Shown in pieces: positions 26,732-40,506 of a DNA stretch of 64,000 bases. Under the pieces are notes generated by a model. It ran no database searches. It was not told the origin of the DNA and worked only from the letters and a program-made list of their open reading frames with translations. This stretch comes from Baylisascaris procyonis (Eukaryota > Nematoda > Chromadorea > Rhabditida > Ascarididae): positions 814,501 through 878,500 of the forward strand of contig JAZARR010000123.1 of the NCBI GenBank assembly GCA_037389465.1, written 5' to 3'. Numbering within the stretch: position 1 is the stretch's first letter; each line of letters opens with the position of its first letter. Both the position numbers and the translations under genes were made by a program.

Positions 26732-29700
26732 TAATAGGGGTCATATTTTGTAGTGTTAGTGAGTCTTCCGTGAAGTATATGGCATATATCAAGACTTATT
26801 TGTATAACATATTGTTTATAAAGTTTGAAATTGGTAGAAACTAATGCCCATTCATTTCGGCCATCATTCTATACGTGAAGTAGCACTTACCAAGAGCCAC
26901 ATACAGCTAGAGCTTAGTGCCCTAAACTTCCAATACCTACCCAGAACTCAGAAATTCTCAGAGTTAATTAACTTCTAGCTCAGGATATTATCAGAAGTAA
27001 TAGGAAATTCTTCAACTTTTAGAATCAGGAAGTCTAGCATCGCACAAATGAAAGCGGACGTGCTAAATTCGAAAGCCTTATTGATGAACATTGCTAAAAG
27101 TGTGCAATGTCGCATGCGCTAATTATGGTCGAAGGAAAAGGAACGTAGTGGAATAAAATGCTTCATAATTTGCCAGTCAGATTGCTGTGAGGTCTTGCCT
27201 GCAGTGTATTTGCAGCAGAATCATTTTCAATGAATTTTCAGAAGTCTGGCAAGAAGAAATTAAGCTTTTATAGACTTTCGCAAGAAAGGTTGCAAACGAT
27301 TCCTGACGTTTGTGTTTTTTCACTTTTACTTGATCACTCAGTTGTGTTTTCTTTTCGAACTTATTACAAGATGTTCTGCGGTTAACCTATACGACGATAC
27401 ATGATTTAAAATACATAGTTTTGGCAATGTAGGATCCTATAATATGACATCCTTCATACTTCTTAATGCCCAAACACAACATAAATTAGTATCTCATGTG
27501 AACAACGACAAACAAATCTCATTAAGCACAGACTTGATTTGTATAAATCGAGAATTACCTTCATTTATTGCTCTTGAAGCCTGAGCTTATCGTACTCACC
27601 ATTTCCATCGTCCTCTCATCTCAAAATTGATGCTGCAATATAAATACACATACTTGTTCACTGCATAGTGACATATCTAAAATCATATGTTGTAGTGCTA
27701 TCATTCAGAGCCCACGAATAATGAGGCCTCAAAGCTTGAAAATTTCGAATTTTGAAACTTCGCAAATTCATGAGCATGCGATTTAACCCAGGAATTCCCG
27801 AGGAAATTTTTTACCTCTAAGCCCAGCCTCATTTTAGCCCTTATTCACGTTTGATAAATGAGGAATATAACCTAATGCCTGCAATTCCCACAGTTACCCC
27901 TTCGAATCATCCAAAAGATGAAACCGGGCGATGTGTCAGGTATCGAGTCAAGGAGAGGTCGGAAAGACCTCTACACCGGGAGTCAAATTTTCGAAAATCG
28001 CTTGAAGGCAGTCGTCCACTTATGGAAATGGGATTTAATAGGTGACTTAGTGCGTTTTGTGCAGCAATTTAGGCAATGAAAGTTAGGACAGTATATTCAC
28101 CAACGTATACTACGTCTTGATTTCGGATAGTTTTATGAGGATGAAGAGCAACTGTCGATATCTTGTAATATAAAGGAGTGGCTTCTTATTTGAGGACGCT
28201 TTTTCATGATACGTGGTACTCGTTTTTTATCCAGTCATACCTTACCAATTTATATCCACCGTGTTACTAGTTAAGTATGAATCTTAGGTAGTCATATTCC
28301 GAAGTATTAGATCACTAGAGGCGGCAAGAGTTTCATCGAGAAGACTGCAATGTTTGATTGTTGCTCCTTTAAAAGGTGTCGTGTGACTATTACCATCAGA
28401 TCCTCAAATTCATGCATTAAACGCCTGTCTTATTTTATGATTCTTTAAAATCATTTCGAAAATATTCTTATAACATTTCAAAATTTCAAAAACAAAAACA
28501 AACCAAATTTCGAAAAAAAACATAATTAAATAAAGTTGAAACTAAAATTGTCCAACCCAAAAAATCAACGGTAGTTCCGTTCCTCATTCCTATCTCATCG
28601 AACGGAAGTAAAAACCGTCGAAGAATGAAACTTTAATATATGCCCTCATTTGCATGAATTCTTTTGTTAGCTTCTGCTTCATAGAAATGCGAGCATGAAA
28701 TTTTCTGAAGCTATATTTAATACGATAGGCACTATGCATTGTTTCATCATTAATATTTATTATATTTCACAACGCACAATGATGGTCCTTAGGAATGCAA
28801 TTTGGCCGTTTTTTTTTTTGCTTCATCGGTTATAATGCATCATCTTCACCTATAAGGTAGCAAATCAACGTGCATTTCCTCTTACTTTATGCGCTTCCAT
28901 TTATATATGGCATTCATTGAGGCATCTATTTGGATTATCCGCCTAATAGTCTATAAGGATCGGAATAAATTTTCAACAGCATTTGCAGTCGGTTGATAAC
29001 GCTTCAAATATTGCTATTTTTCACTTTGTCCGCTTCCTATATCCTTTGCATTCTTATGAGTATTTATGGATTGTGCAGAGTATTTACAGCGCAAATTTGA
29101 GTACAGATGTGTTCAAAAGCACTTCCTTTCTGAAAAAAAAAAAAAAAATGTTTGCTTGATAAAAGCGAAGGAAATAGAGTCTCTTTCTTGCATCTCGGAG
29201 CCGGCTCCTTAGTCGAATAGCAGTAGACTGTCATTTGAATAACTCTGATTCAAATGATTATACCTTTATCAGTTAAGGACGCGACTTCAGCTCGGTATTG
29301 ACCAGGTATATTCTGGTTAAAGCTATACTTTGAAGGTCTCGTTTGCAGTTGGAAATTGGCCGTCTACAGTCAAATTGCAATCAAAAATTTCACGTGTCAA
29401 GTTACATTACTCGCTGCCACTTGTCAAAAGTGACGTGCGATGAGAGTGCACTTTCGCAATGCATTGCACGACAACGATTGTGTTGTTGCACTTGCAATGT
29501 CAGCGTGCAAATCTTGCAACTTTAACGTATTCGTATACAGGACAAATTCGGCACACGGGGAGGGGAAGGGAATTTCTCTGCTAGTTGAAAATTCCTACAT
29601 GCGAATGTGAAATTCGCTTGTGCGATTGCTGCAGCCACCGCTTGGAATGGCCGACGACACTTCCATGTGTACAGGAGCTAAAGGCTCCCTCCATAAACGT

Positions 29701-32700
29701 CATTCGTTTTCCAATGAAAATTCAATTGTTGTCAGGCGGCGGATCAACGACCATATATAAGTTGTTGCTATTGGCAATTATGAGAAAGATTATTTTGTAC
29801 TGTAAAGGTGCTCATCGCCGAAAATGGTTGCAGCTTAAATAACAGCAATCGACCACATCCTGAACATAGCTAATAATATGAATAGGTTAGATTTAGCGTA
29901 AGTATCAAAGATACAAAAACCATAGAGTAGATAGGGTTGTCTTTTCCTTTCTTCAATTTTCTTTTCTCGTAAATAAATATTTTTCGAGTTCGTTCGATTC
30001 AGAAGGCTGCTGTTGATTAATTTCGAAGTACTTAAAGTACATATTATGTCATATCCGATTGGTTAAATAGCTGAGTGTTAAGTAGGAGAATTGCTTTTTT
30101 CGAAAGATCTTCGCAGTGTACTAATGCTAAATGGATGAATTAACGGCGTTTTGTTGCCGTTCCTTCTTTTCTTGGAAAATATTTCACATCTCTTTCACAA
30201 GCAATCTGTCATCATCACACATTTGCAATCTTCTATATTCGTTGAGCGTTAAGCAATGAAGCGCTTATTGAAGCATGTCGAAGCTAATTTCATCGATTCT
30301 CGAACGAAATTCTCCGCATCACTAGATTCCCTTATGCCGACTCATATCGTTTTTATTCAGTCTAATAAATTCACATTAGTCGTCGCATACATCCATGCAA
30401 CATTTGTAAAAATATCGACTACGCAGAATTGTCGCATCACTACGTTGATAAAAACTTGAGCTTCAAATAATAATAATACAATAATTTCAATTACCTTCCA
30501 ACCGAAGCGTTTTCTGCTCCCCCCCCCCCCAATGAAAGAATCACTTTCCAAGTGATCAAATTCATGGCCAATGTAAATATGATACGAGAAATTATGATCA
30601 GTGATAAATAATTGATATTCATTACAGTTTAGTCCACAAATTTCCTCTGGATTGTGGATATTTAAGTTCTACGCAATATAATATAAGTGAAAAAAAATTG
30701 AACATTGTTTTTTCTTAGCAAAGCTCAAAGCATTATTCGCATAGAATTTAAGAGCATATGCCCTAGATTTTTTCACCTGGACTAATTTCATTTATAATCG
30801 TTTATTTTATTTTTAGCATCCCTTCAATAACAGAATAAATCGACAATTGTGCTTTACGTTTGTTTCGATTTGTGATTGATCAGAGTTCGCAAATATATTT
30901 TCAGGTGATGCATGTAATTCAATGAAAATTAGTTAGATGGAAAATCAAAAGGAAGCATCCCCAAGAGAGTCAGAATAAGATGAGATTTTTGCAAGGAAAT
31001 TTTTGCGACTGCAAACCTGCAACGTTATTTATTTAATGTTAAAGGGCGCGTACTAATACATTTGCTAATGTAGATTTCTGCAAAATATGCACATAAGCTT
31101 TCATCGAATAGAACTCCTCAACATTGCACGATAGTTATGTTGGATGACTTTCAAGGCCTAGGGATTTCCTACAGCTACATCCACTCATTACTTCACTTTG
31201 CACCTAACTTGGCCAATCAACAATATTTCTTTTTCCTCAAGAGCATGCAGCAATTACGAAAACTGTGGATTTCAATAAGTTTCGCAGCAAAAAACTTTTT
31301 TTTTTAAATGCTCGTCGGCACCTTTAAATGCGCCTGGCGAATTATGGTGACATTATACTTGTATTTCCGTATGTATGCTCGTCATTACAATCACTTGCTT
31401 CATCTGGAGAATCATAGGATGACCCCTATTGGATCAACTACAAGCCTTGACCGATTCGGTTGCATTTTGGATCAATAGAGCAAAAACAACTACGAAACCA
31501 TGCGAGCGAGTTGCAACGACAGACGTTGCAAAAATATTTCAAAAATTTTGCTAAAAAGGAGAAAAAACAAATTCAAATTTCAATCGATCCGATCCTTCCG
31601 GTGAATTACTCATAAAACTTTCGTCTTTTCGCACTGATTATGCAAATTTGCTCTTCAAAAAATGCGTCATTTGGACGTCGGATCTGCGCATATTTTTGTC
31701 TATATATATGTCTGTCTTCTGATATCGCTAAGGCCGGACTTAAATAACTTGACTGATATGATGCTCATCCTATAACGTTCCAAAGCAATATTTTATACTA
31801 CAATTTACTTTGATTGATCGCTATGAAGGAGACTTTTAGGCGACGAATGGAAATCCCATGTTGTTACACTGGTCGGGGGTTACAAATGTGGATTTTTTAT
31901 AGAAGATTTGCAGCAGCAGTTGAATAAATTAAAATTCGAAAAGAATTTGCAGCCTATTTACTTGCTAGTTTAATTCGCAAGCAATCGAGCAAAAATTTTG
32001 CACGTTTACTTCTTACTAGTAGCTTACAAAATCAATTGTCTATAAAGAGGGAGGACGGCGTTATGTGATTATTGAGGAAAGGTGGATGCGGTCTCGGGAA
32101 AGAGAGGGGGAGTGGGACGAATGCAAAACGCTGATCGTTCTACGCCTTCCGGCATGCGTTTTCACTTTTTTGTGAACTGCTCAGCGGTACTGCACAAATA
32201 CATATGCAAAGACGTGTCATTGCCATAGTTTCCCCCGCAAACAATGCAACTTAGCTAAAATATATATATAAAACGGGTCTTCGGGAGAAGATTACAGAGA
32301 AAGAATGAATTGTTTAAAACATAAGTGTATCTCCACAGCATTTTTTTGCTATTCGTTGGCATTTTATGGAAGTTGAATGCTATGTTGAGCGGAATTACAA
32401 GTGCGCATAAAAGTGGTATAAAATAAAGACGTTTCGAATTGATGACGAAAGTTGTTGTCTTTTTATGATGAAATATTTTGCATTAACGATTCCCAATTGT
32501 CAGTGCAAAAAAATATTGCATTGCACTTGTCAAAATTACAATGATATTGTTCTCAATTTGTACAGCGATACTTTTTATTTGCGCGATTTTTTATTCAACA
32601 AAAAATTGCATTGATCATAGTTTGCAACACCTTTATTTATGCTGCACTCATGTCGCAGTGAAATTTTTGGCCCATTTCTTTATTCTCGTTCATATGAAAA

Positions 32701-35700
32701 AGATGGTACATACTGGACCATTGGCTTAATAAATGGGCTTAATAAATACCTATGTAGTGATGTAAGGGTGTGAATAAAGGATTTTTATGTTCCTTCTTAA
32801 GCCTTTCTGTTCCAAATATATGCTTTTGCCGAGAGAGTGAAATATTCGCCGGATGTTTTGAAATGCTCTGATTTCGATATGCGATTAAAAATTTTCAAAC
32901 TTTCTCTTCCTTTCCATCATATGAAATTTATAATTTAAACTAAACTTTGAGTAAACTGCATGTGTTTTGCGAGTTTAAAGTACCACACAGATAGACAGAT
33001 ACTTATCTCAACGTTAGTAGATGCCGTATCATTGCAACATTTTAGAAGGGATGGGAAGGAAATGTAAGAGAAATAAATTGAGTTAGTCTGCATTTGAGAC
33101 GAAATGAATCGAATTTAGCTTTTTCGTTGCAGTGCATAATTCGCATCATAAAGCGTTAAATTTACTTGTGCTGCAGTATATTGTTCGAATTCATTGAGCA
33201 TAAGCCATCTAATTTACCCCAAAATGAAATCCTCTTCTTCACTAGTGAATGGATGTTAGATTTATTTTTTTACAAGAAGTTTTCATTTGAATATTATATA
33301 TAACTTGCACAATATGCAAATGCATAGAAATGGATCGAAAGTTTCATTCAATAAACTAACTATCTTCTACCTCGATTTATTCAGTACTCACTAATTTTTT
33401 CATCTTCTACAAGTTTGTTTTAGAACAAAGCGAAATTTATTACGTGCCTATGATTTTTTTACAAGCATGATTGAAGCATTGCACGTCTATGAATATGCTT
33501 ATAAATTTATGTGTGAGTCTGGGTGTTTGTATGTCTGTTTGTTTGATAGTTACAGTGTCTCGTTCATATAGGTTTACCACCCCGAACACAGGTACGTTCC
33601 GATTGAAATGTTAATGTCTGTTTACGATCGATGTCGAACTCTATTCGAGTCTGTGCCCCCATCGAAACTTCCTAAGGTTTTTTTTTTGTGTGTGGGGGGG
33701 GGGGGAAGCTTAATTGTTCAAATTGTCTGCAATTTCTGCAAAGAAAAAAAAAAATCGAATCGCTTATCGAATTTTACATTGTGGATTTTTTTTTCGGCAT
33801 TTTTCGATTAAGGATGCCGAGCGTTAAGAAAAAACGCCGTAAGCTTTAGCGTCAAACTTACGCCTTTGTCCTTTAGTTTTTTTTTTTTTTTTTTTTGCTC
33901 TCGATTCTCTTTCTCTGTAAGATTTTCCCAATCTCATTTGTAAAGTTTGATTCAGTTGAATTCCAATAAAAAAAAGTAAGCATACAATGTAGCTCCAAAC
34001 TTTGTAGAAAATGTAGATGTAGAAGAAATGCCGAAAACAATATAGCAAATATTTATTTGTCTGTGTGAAAAAAAAAAAAACGGAAAAAATAACCTTTCAT
34101 AAATACCGATAACGCATTTGTGTGTTAAATTTAGAAAAAGATTTTTCGGCAACAAAGAGAGAGGCTGATTAGATTTCCTTGATAGAATGCGTTAAGAGAT
34201 GAGAAGAAAGGTGTGCATCAGAGAAGCTGGAAGGATAAGAATATTTGAAGCGTTATTCCCCTCAGATGAATTAAGGTTGTAAATTACTGACCGAATTATT
34301 TCAAATATGCATAATAAAATATTCATATCAAATCAAAGTTGTGGGTTAAGTAAAATTCTTTAGCGAAAGTTCAGTTTTCAAGGATTCTTGCAAATCGATT
34401 AGTATAAAATACAACGCCACTAGCACTGAGATTGCATCCAGACTTTCGGACACTTTCGGGCATCTTCGGGCATATGCCCTTCAACTGCAAACAGGGTTGT
34501 TCGATTAAGAAGAAGCTTGATATAGGTGAGTCACTTTTCTATTGTAAATTATATTCGCGAAATCTCAAAACGCGATATTCACTAACTGTAGATCGAAAAG
34601 TGAAACATCGCTAAGTACTCAGTTGTGAACACATGCCGATATGAATGTGAATGAGCGGGTGCAGTATTACCACAAGGCGCTTATTAATTGTGAATTTGCA
34701 TGAACGATGAAAATTGATAGCTTTTCGTAGTGTGTGAATATTAGATCATTTTCAGTTAGATTATAGTGCTTGGAAATTTCTGCTTCAATTTTTAATGCAA
34801 ATTTTATGATTCACTATTCGAAAAGTTTGCCGCTATAAGGCTGCTCTTAGTTTCTACGAAGATCTGCAGAAGGTAGGCCTATTAGAGAGGTCATTCCGGT
34901 TTCATCTGATCTTAAATTCTTTATGATCTTTCGGTTTGCCCGCGCAAATAAGGTTTGTACTTACAAATGCCCATGGGTATTTGTGAATTCACACTGCTTC
35001 GAATGTGTGCGCATTGAGCATTTGATATTATCGATTCGTTGCCCTTTCTCAGCGTTCGAATTTAATGCGTAAGGAGAACCGATACTTTTTTCAAGTCGAT
35101 CGTTATGTTTTTCTGCTTCTCGTTATATTCATTAGGGACGTATAATATGTATCTTCACATAAAGAAAAATTTATAAAACATATTACTTCAGAGAGCATAT
35201 TGCAATCGCATTGCGCTTTTCTGCGGATCTTTGTGAGTTAGTGTTTTTTGCTTCTCACGTCCTTAAATTTTCCGCAATTTTTTCGCGAAAACTCGTGGGG
35301 GAAATTTCCTTTCTTTCGGCATTTATGAAAAACTTTTTTTGTTTTTCAGGCATTTTTTCTGTTTAAGTTATTCATGAATTTTCATAATATTGGACAAGTG
35401 ATCGTCAATAGCATGATAGATGATAATCTTATGGCTCATTAATGGTGATGGATGTTATAGTTTATTGTTATTTGCTAGCGTCCTACCAAAATGAACCGTA
35501 TTTATTCATCATAGCGATTGTGTAACACTAACCAAGAACGGAAGTCTCATCGATGCATTCAGATTACCACCTTCATCCCGAACACAACGGATCGAAAATG
35601 AACGAAAATTAGCATTCACTTACGGCTATTTATATTTACATTTCAAGTATTTTAGTTTGAAAATTACGATCGAAGTGTATATGAATAGTTTTAATCATTT

Positions 35701-36860
35701 CTAAAAAATCTCCAAAGTTCGAGTGAATGATTTATTAATTGTGTGTTCTATGCTTCGTTTTATTGCTATTAGCGGATATTTATCAAATAGTAATAAATCA
35801 TTTTCATGCTTCAAGTTTTAACGAGGTTTAGGGCAAGTTTAAAGGATTTATTTCAGCATTATGCTTACGTTATGCTCATTGGCTTCCATCATTTTGTTTA
35901 AATTATCCTCTTCTATAAATATTTACTCGTCTTTGCGATTGTAAAAATTTCCACTGATTAGTGTTTGTTTAATTAGCAATAAACATTAGTGAAGGATAGA
36001 TACATAAAGATAATATGAGAATCTGAAGTGCATTGCTCAGATTTAAAAAATAACATTAGAATATACGACGTTCATAGGATTGGAGCGTCTACGCAATATG
36101 TGGAAAATAATACAACTCTTCAGTGGGCACGAATTTTGTGCGAATTTGGTTGCTCTTTTTATTTCGAAAAAAAGTGGTAGAATAGGTAACTTACTATGGC
36201 CGAAAGCAAGAAAATCAAGTTGTCAGCAGCTATACTCAAATATCTCGGTAACTGAAATATGTATTTCATACATTTGTAAGTGTCCTATCATGCGCTGATA
36301 GGTAATGAATAATAATAATACTGAAAATAGTAACATTAATAACAATAATATATTATTAAGCTCTCAGAAGTAGCAATTTCAACTATTGCCCGCTAGCCTT
36401 AAATTCTCAGAAGCAGAGATGGCGAAAGAAGATAATTGCAGTTTATTCAAAAATAGTTTCATTACTGGTTTCTGTATCTATAAGTGGTATTTTGCTGCGC
36501 AGGTCCATTAAAAATAATATTCAGATTAGTGGCCTATGTTGACCCAATCGGCATGAGCTATGCTTTCAAACCCTTAGACATATCGCCAGGAGTGATTCCC
36601 TAATAAACATTCAACTATCCTGCAAAAACAACGTTTTGCGCTCAAGCGTCACGCACTACTCGCCCCATTTTTACATATTCAATCATCTTTCGTGATCAAA
36701 TGAACACGAAAAGGAAATAGAATTTAGAGCGTTCGCCAGATGTAATAGACACACAAATGCGTACATGCCCAATAGACTTGCATTGTCGATTTAATAATCA
36801 GCTATACATTTATTCTGTGTGACACGTTAGCGTTATTGCTAGAACCAACTTGTTACATCA

Positions 36861-36917
36861 CCCTTCCATCCCCTCCCCTGTCCCCCTCCCCTCCCCCACC
36901 CCCCGCCCCCACCCCCG
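36861..36917. repeat. C-rich tract (G-runs on the minus strand)
   Basis: At least eight runs of three to six C, separated by one to three bases, cover 57 bases. The minus strand therefore has the spacing of a G-quadruplex and the plus strand that of an i-motif. A smaller similar tract lies near 39256-39270. Confidence 0.85.
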
Positions 36918-39838
36918 AAAGCTCATTCGAACGCCTCTATGACGATATCTTCCGAAGTTGGCGAATCTTTAACAGTCCAGTGATAAGCTTGTTGCATTTT
37001 GAATCTCCTCATAAGCCTTAATAAGCTATGTTTAAACATACCTTAGTAACAAATCATGTGTAGAAATTGCTTGAGTGAGAGGAAAACAGAAATGTGAGAG
37101 CGTTGCAAAGAGATGAAGCGATACGCGCTTCAAATAGTTAAATCCGTCCAAGCCAATTGCTATGAAAAATTCAAACACTGCGAGCTAATGCCTAATATTT
37201 ATAGCTTGCTGTACAAAAGCATCCACATGCACCAATCCGCAATCAATTGTTTTGTCGGTGAATACTGGACATTCTAACCTATATCTGACTAAGTGTGCTA
37301 AATATAACACATTCTCATTCGGAATAAGCTGATGTTAGAAGTACACATCTGAATTGCTTTTCGTTCTCAGATGAGCGCATCGAAATTCCTTTAAACATCC
37401 TCTTCTCATCTTTAAAATTTTAGTTACCATGAGAAGGACAGTCAATAAAACCAAAAATAGAGGATTTAAGTCACTTGTGTCAGATTATAGCAGCCAATTT
37501 CGCTCAGCATAGTGTTATAGTTTGCAAGACGTTGCGTTTCGTTAAGCAAGAGTTGATGAGTCTAATTCAAGAGTTTTTGAGCCGTTCAATAGCTGTTAAA
37601 GGTGTTTTACTATGCAAAATATTGGCTATGCATCCAGGAGGTATATCTTATTCAGTCAGCTTGCTCCCGATTAACGTTAGTGCTATAGAATAGTCATTCA
37701 AAATATTTGATGGCATCGATAAATCCCTCCCCAAATTCTACGAATGTTGGATCTTCTTAGTTTTCTGCCAACAGCGTAATCAATGAGCGCAATGATGTAA
37801 CTAGCACACTAGTTTCCGCTGCAAGTGCTTTTTTTTTTTCACAAACAGAATCAGCATAGGAATTAGTCGATGCGTATGCTAGCTGGAGTAGAACACGTTC
37901 GTATTTCGTTGGTCTCTTTATTAGACTATCGTTATGAATATATCCTTCATATTTAAACGGCTGAAACAGAACGATATCTTTTAGATTTTCAAATTTTTCT
38001 CTTCGATTTGATTCATCACAAAAGTCGAAAATATAAATTTAACAAGGAAATAGCATTAAGATCTGTAACTTAGGTATTCATTTTTATAAACATTCTTCGC
38101 AATTCTAATTTAGTTGCACGAAATTTAGCTGCATAACGTATGCAGATTGGATGAGAGCAATTTTCAAGTAATGAAATTTATGAGATGCAACATATAGGCT
38201 AATTTCTATTCTTTTGCTTGAAAAAAGAATTCCTCTTTTTGGTTTCGTGCGCTTTTGGAGATTTTCCACTCATGACTTTTCATATTTATTAATTTTTGTG
38301 GTAGCGTGTTTCGATATCTTCTTATTTCTGCATTTGAATGCGTATATACATCTACTAATCCAATTATTCTAGCTTCTAGCTGTAAAAGCTATAGCAGTCG
38401 ATTTCCTATGTATATAACGTACACGACAAATCCAGCTTCACTTCGGTTCCTCGTCTTATGAGTTACTCCTATTTCAAGGCGCCATATTACCTGTAAATCA
38501 ACCTGCTTCGATTGCGAGTGGGAGTGGATTTAGAACGTGTTTTTTCGATTAAGGACTTCGTCAGGCGACCACTGTTGTGAGAGAATGCACTATTAGAGAA
38601 AGTGCCCATTAATTCTAGAATAGTGAAAATTAGCGCGAAAGCTTGAAGTAATCAGTTGAAATACAAAAATGAATAACATTTTTTTGCGTTAGACAAGGGT
38701 TGTACATAATTTTTCGATTGCTTCGTAACTTTATTGCAAGAAAACGATACATATCCAAATGTCCTATTTTTTGAAAGAGCGAACAGGTGAAATCGGACTT
38801 CAGAAACTTGTGGCTATAATCAGCGCAACATAACCGTGCGGAGTTTACTTTCTATTCGATCCGTTGAATTTAACTCTGCCCAATGAGTTCGATTTGTATG
38901 ATGAAAATGAAGTTATATGTGCTGAAAGGTTCCAGAGCGATGATTTTCTTATACGATCAATGAAGTATATGCAAAAAAAAACGAAATTTTTAAAGAGGGC
39001 GTTCGTAACCGTGTTTGTCGCGCTTAGAAAATTATATTATAAGCTTTTCGCCAATGTTTTTTGCTGCCGATTGGTGCTGATGAGCACATACGCTAGAAAG
39101 AACTGTTCTGCATATGCTATAAATGCTGCCGAAATATAAAACGGAAATAAATAGATGGATCTTGCTGGGAGAAATGAACGCCAACTGACCTGAAATTTCC
39201 AACAATTGTGTGTCTTCTATCAACGTTCATTGTCGCTCCGCTGAATATATTCGACCCCCCCTCCCCTCCCATCTTTTAATTTGGCACGTCGAGCAAAAGG
39301 GCTGGCAATTTTTCACCTTTCGTCTGAACCTTCAGCATATTCATGTAACGACGGCAGTCTATGTTTGCAGAATTTCAAAGGTTCTGAGAAGTATGTTCGA
39401 CGGGGGCATTTTAAGCACTGTGGTTGAGAAGATTCTTCGATGAGCTAAACTGTTGCCGCAGGTAGATGATATAGATGCATTGCCGTTCATGAATTATTGT
39501 TCATGAAACTATAATGATGCATTTTCACATGGTTCTTTAATTTATCAACTATTTGTAACTAAATGCAAAAAAGAGGATCAAAAAGCGATAAAATGTTGCA
39601 TTTTTTGATGGCTAAAAATGGCAATAAAATGGCCATTCTTGCCTATTCAATGTAATTGTTTGGCGTTTCGCTTTCAACGCCTTTTTTTGACGCCAAGTCA
39701 GGCGGCAAAATTGAAAAAAGAGCAAACAAGGGCGAGTAAGAAAAATATCGGTCATTCAAGCAATTGATAGAGCGCACATCTTCATAATCCTCCTATTTAC
39801 GCTGTGTTTTCCTTTGAAATCATCGTCTTTCTGAATCG

Positions 39839-40110
39839 AGCCTTTTCATCCCCTTCCTCCTTCTTTTCCTAATTTGCTTTCCCCGCTCCTTCACTTCCTA
39901 TCCCTTTTCCCTGCATTTCCTTTTGTCTTTCCTTTTCCTTCAATTCCTCCGTGTCCTCTTTATACCGCATTTCTCGAATCCTTATCGAAATTAGTCCAGC
40001 TCTTCGACTTGTAACTCTCTTGCTCTAATAATTATATTTTCACTCTCTTGTCTTCCTTTTCTATCCTACTGCTCCATCCTTCTATCTTCATTTCTATCTT
40101 CATCTATTTT
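39839..40110. repeat. Pyrimidine-rich tract
   Basis: Roughly 270 bases of the + strand are dominated by C and T (TCC, TTCC and CTTT words). No strict repeat unit is visible. No coding or RNA feature is recognised in it. Confidence 0.7.
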
Positions 40111-40396
40111 TACGATATATCATGCATTGGATTTCACGGTTCATTTCGAATTTTTTGGGCTCTCGTTGTATATGTCAGCAGTTTTGCGATATGTAAACTC
40201 TAAGGAAGACATCAGTTGATTTTGATTCGGGAAAGTATAGGAAATTTTGCTCTCTACGAAACACAGTTCCCTAAGAAATTGGTTCGGAAGCTGCGAAATT
40301 CTAAGCTAATGACTTCCAGATCTCTCCGAGCTCAAGTTGTGTGGTTCTCGAGGTTGTGGAGTCTCAAATTGCGAACGCTACGAGTTTTTTGATAGT

Positions 40397-40506
40397 ATCT
40401 TATTGCCGTTCGTAGCCCTTTTTCATATGGTACCTGCTTTCCAGGCACTCAATCTATGTAGACGGCCCATCTTATTGCCGTTCACTCAATCTATGTAGAC
40501 AGCCCA
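40397..40506. repeat. Interleaved short direct repeats
   Basis: A 15-base unit, ATCTTATTGCCGTTC, occurs at 40397-40411 and 40469-40483. A 24-base unit starting CACTCAATCTATGTAGAC occurs at 40446-40469 and 40483-40506 with one mismatch. The second copies abut, so the block looks like a local rearrangement or slippage duplication. Confidence 0.85.

Noticed and set aside
29190..29265. tRNA-like stretch
   Set aside because: Some resemblance to D-arm and T-arm sequence, but no consistent acceptor stem or anticodon arm could be paired.
36836..37021. Proline-rich ORF (PSPPLSPSPPPPPAPTP)
   Set aside because: It is a translation of the C-rich tract with no splice context or conservation signal.
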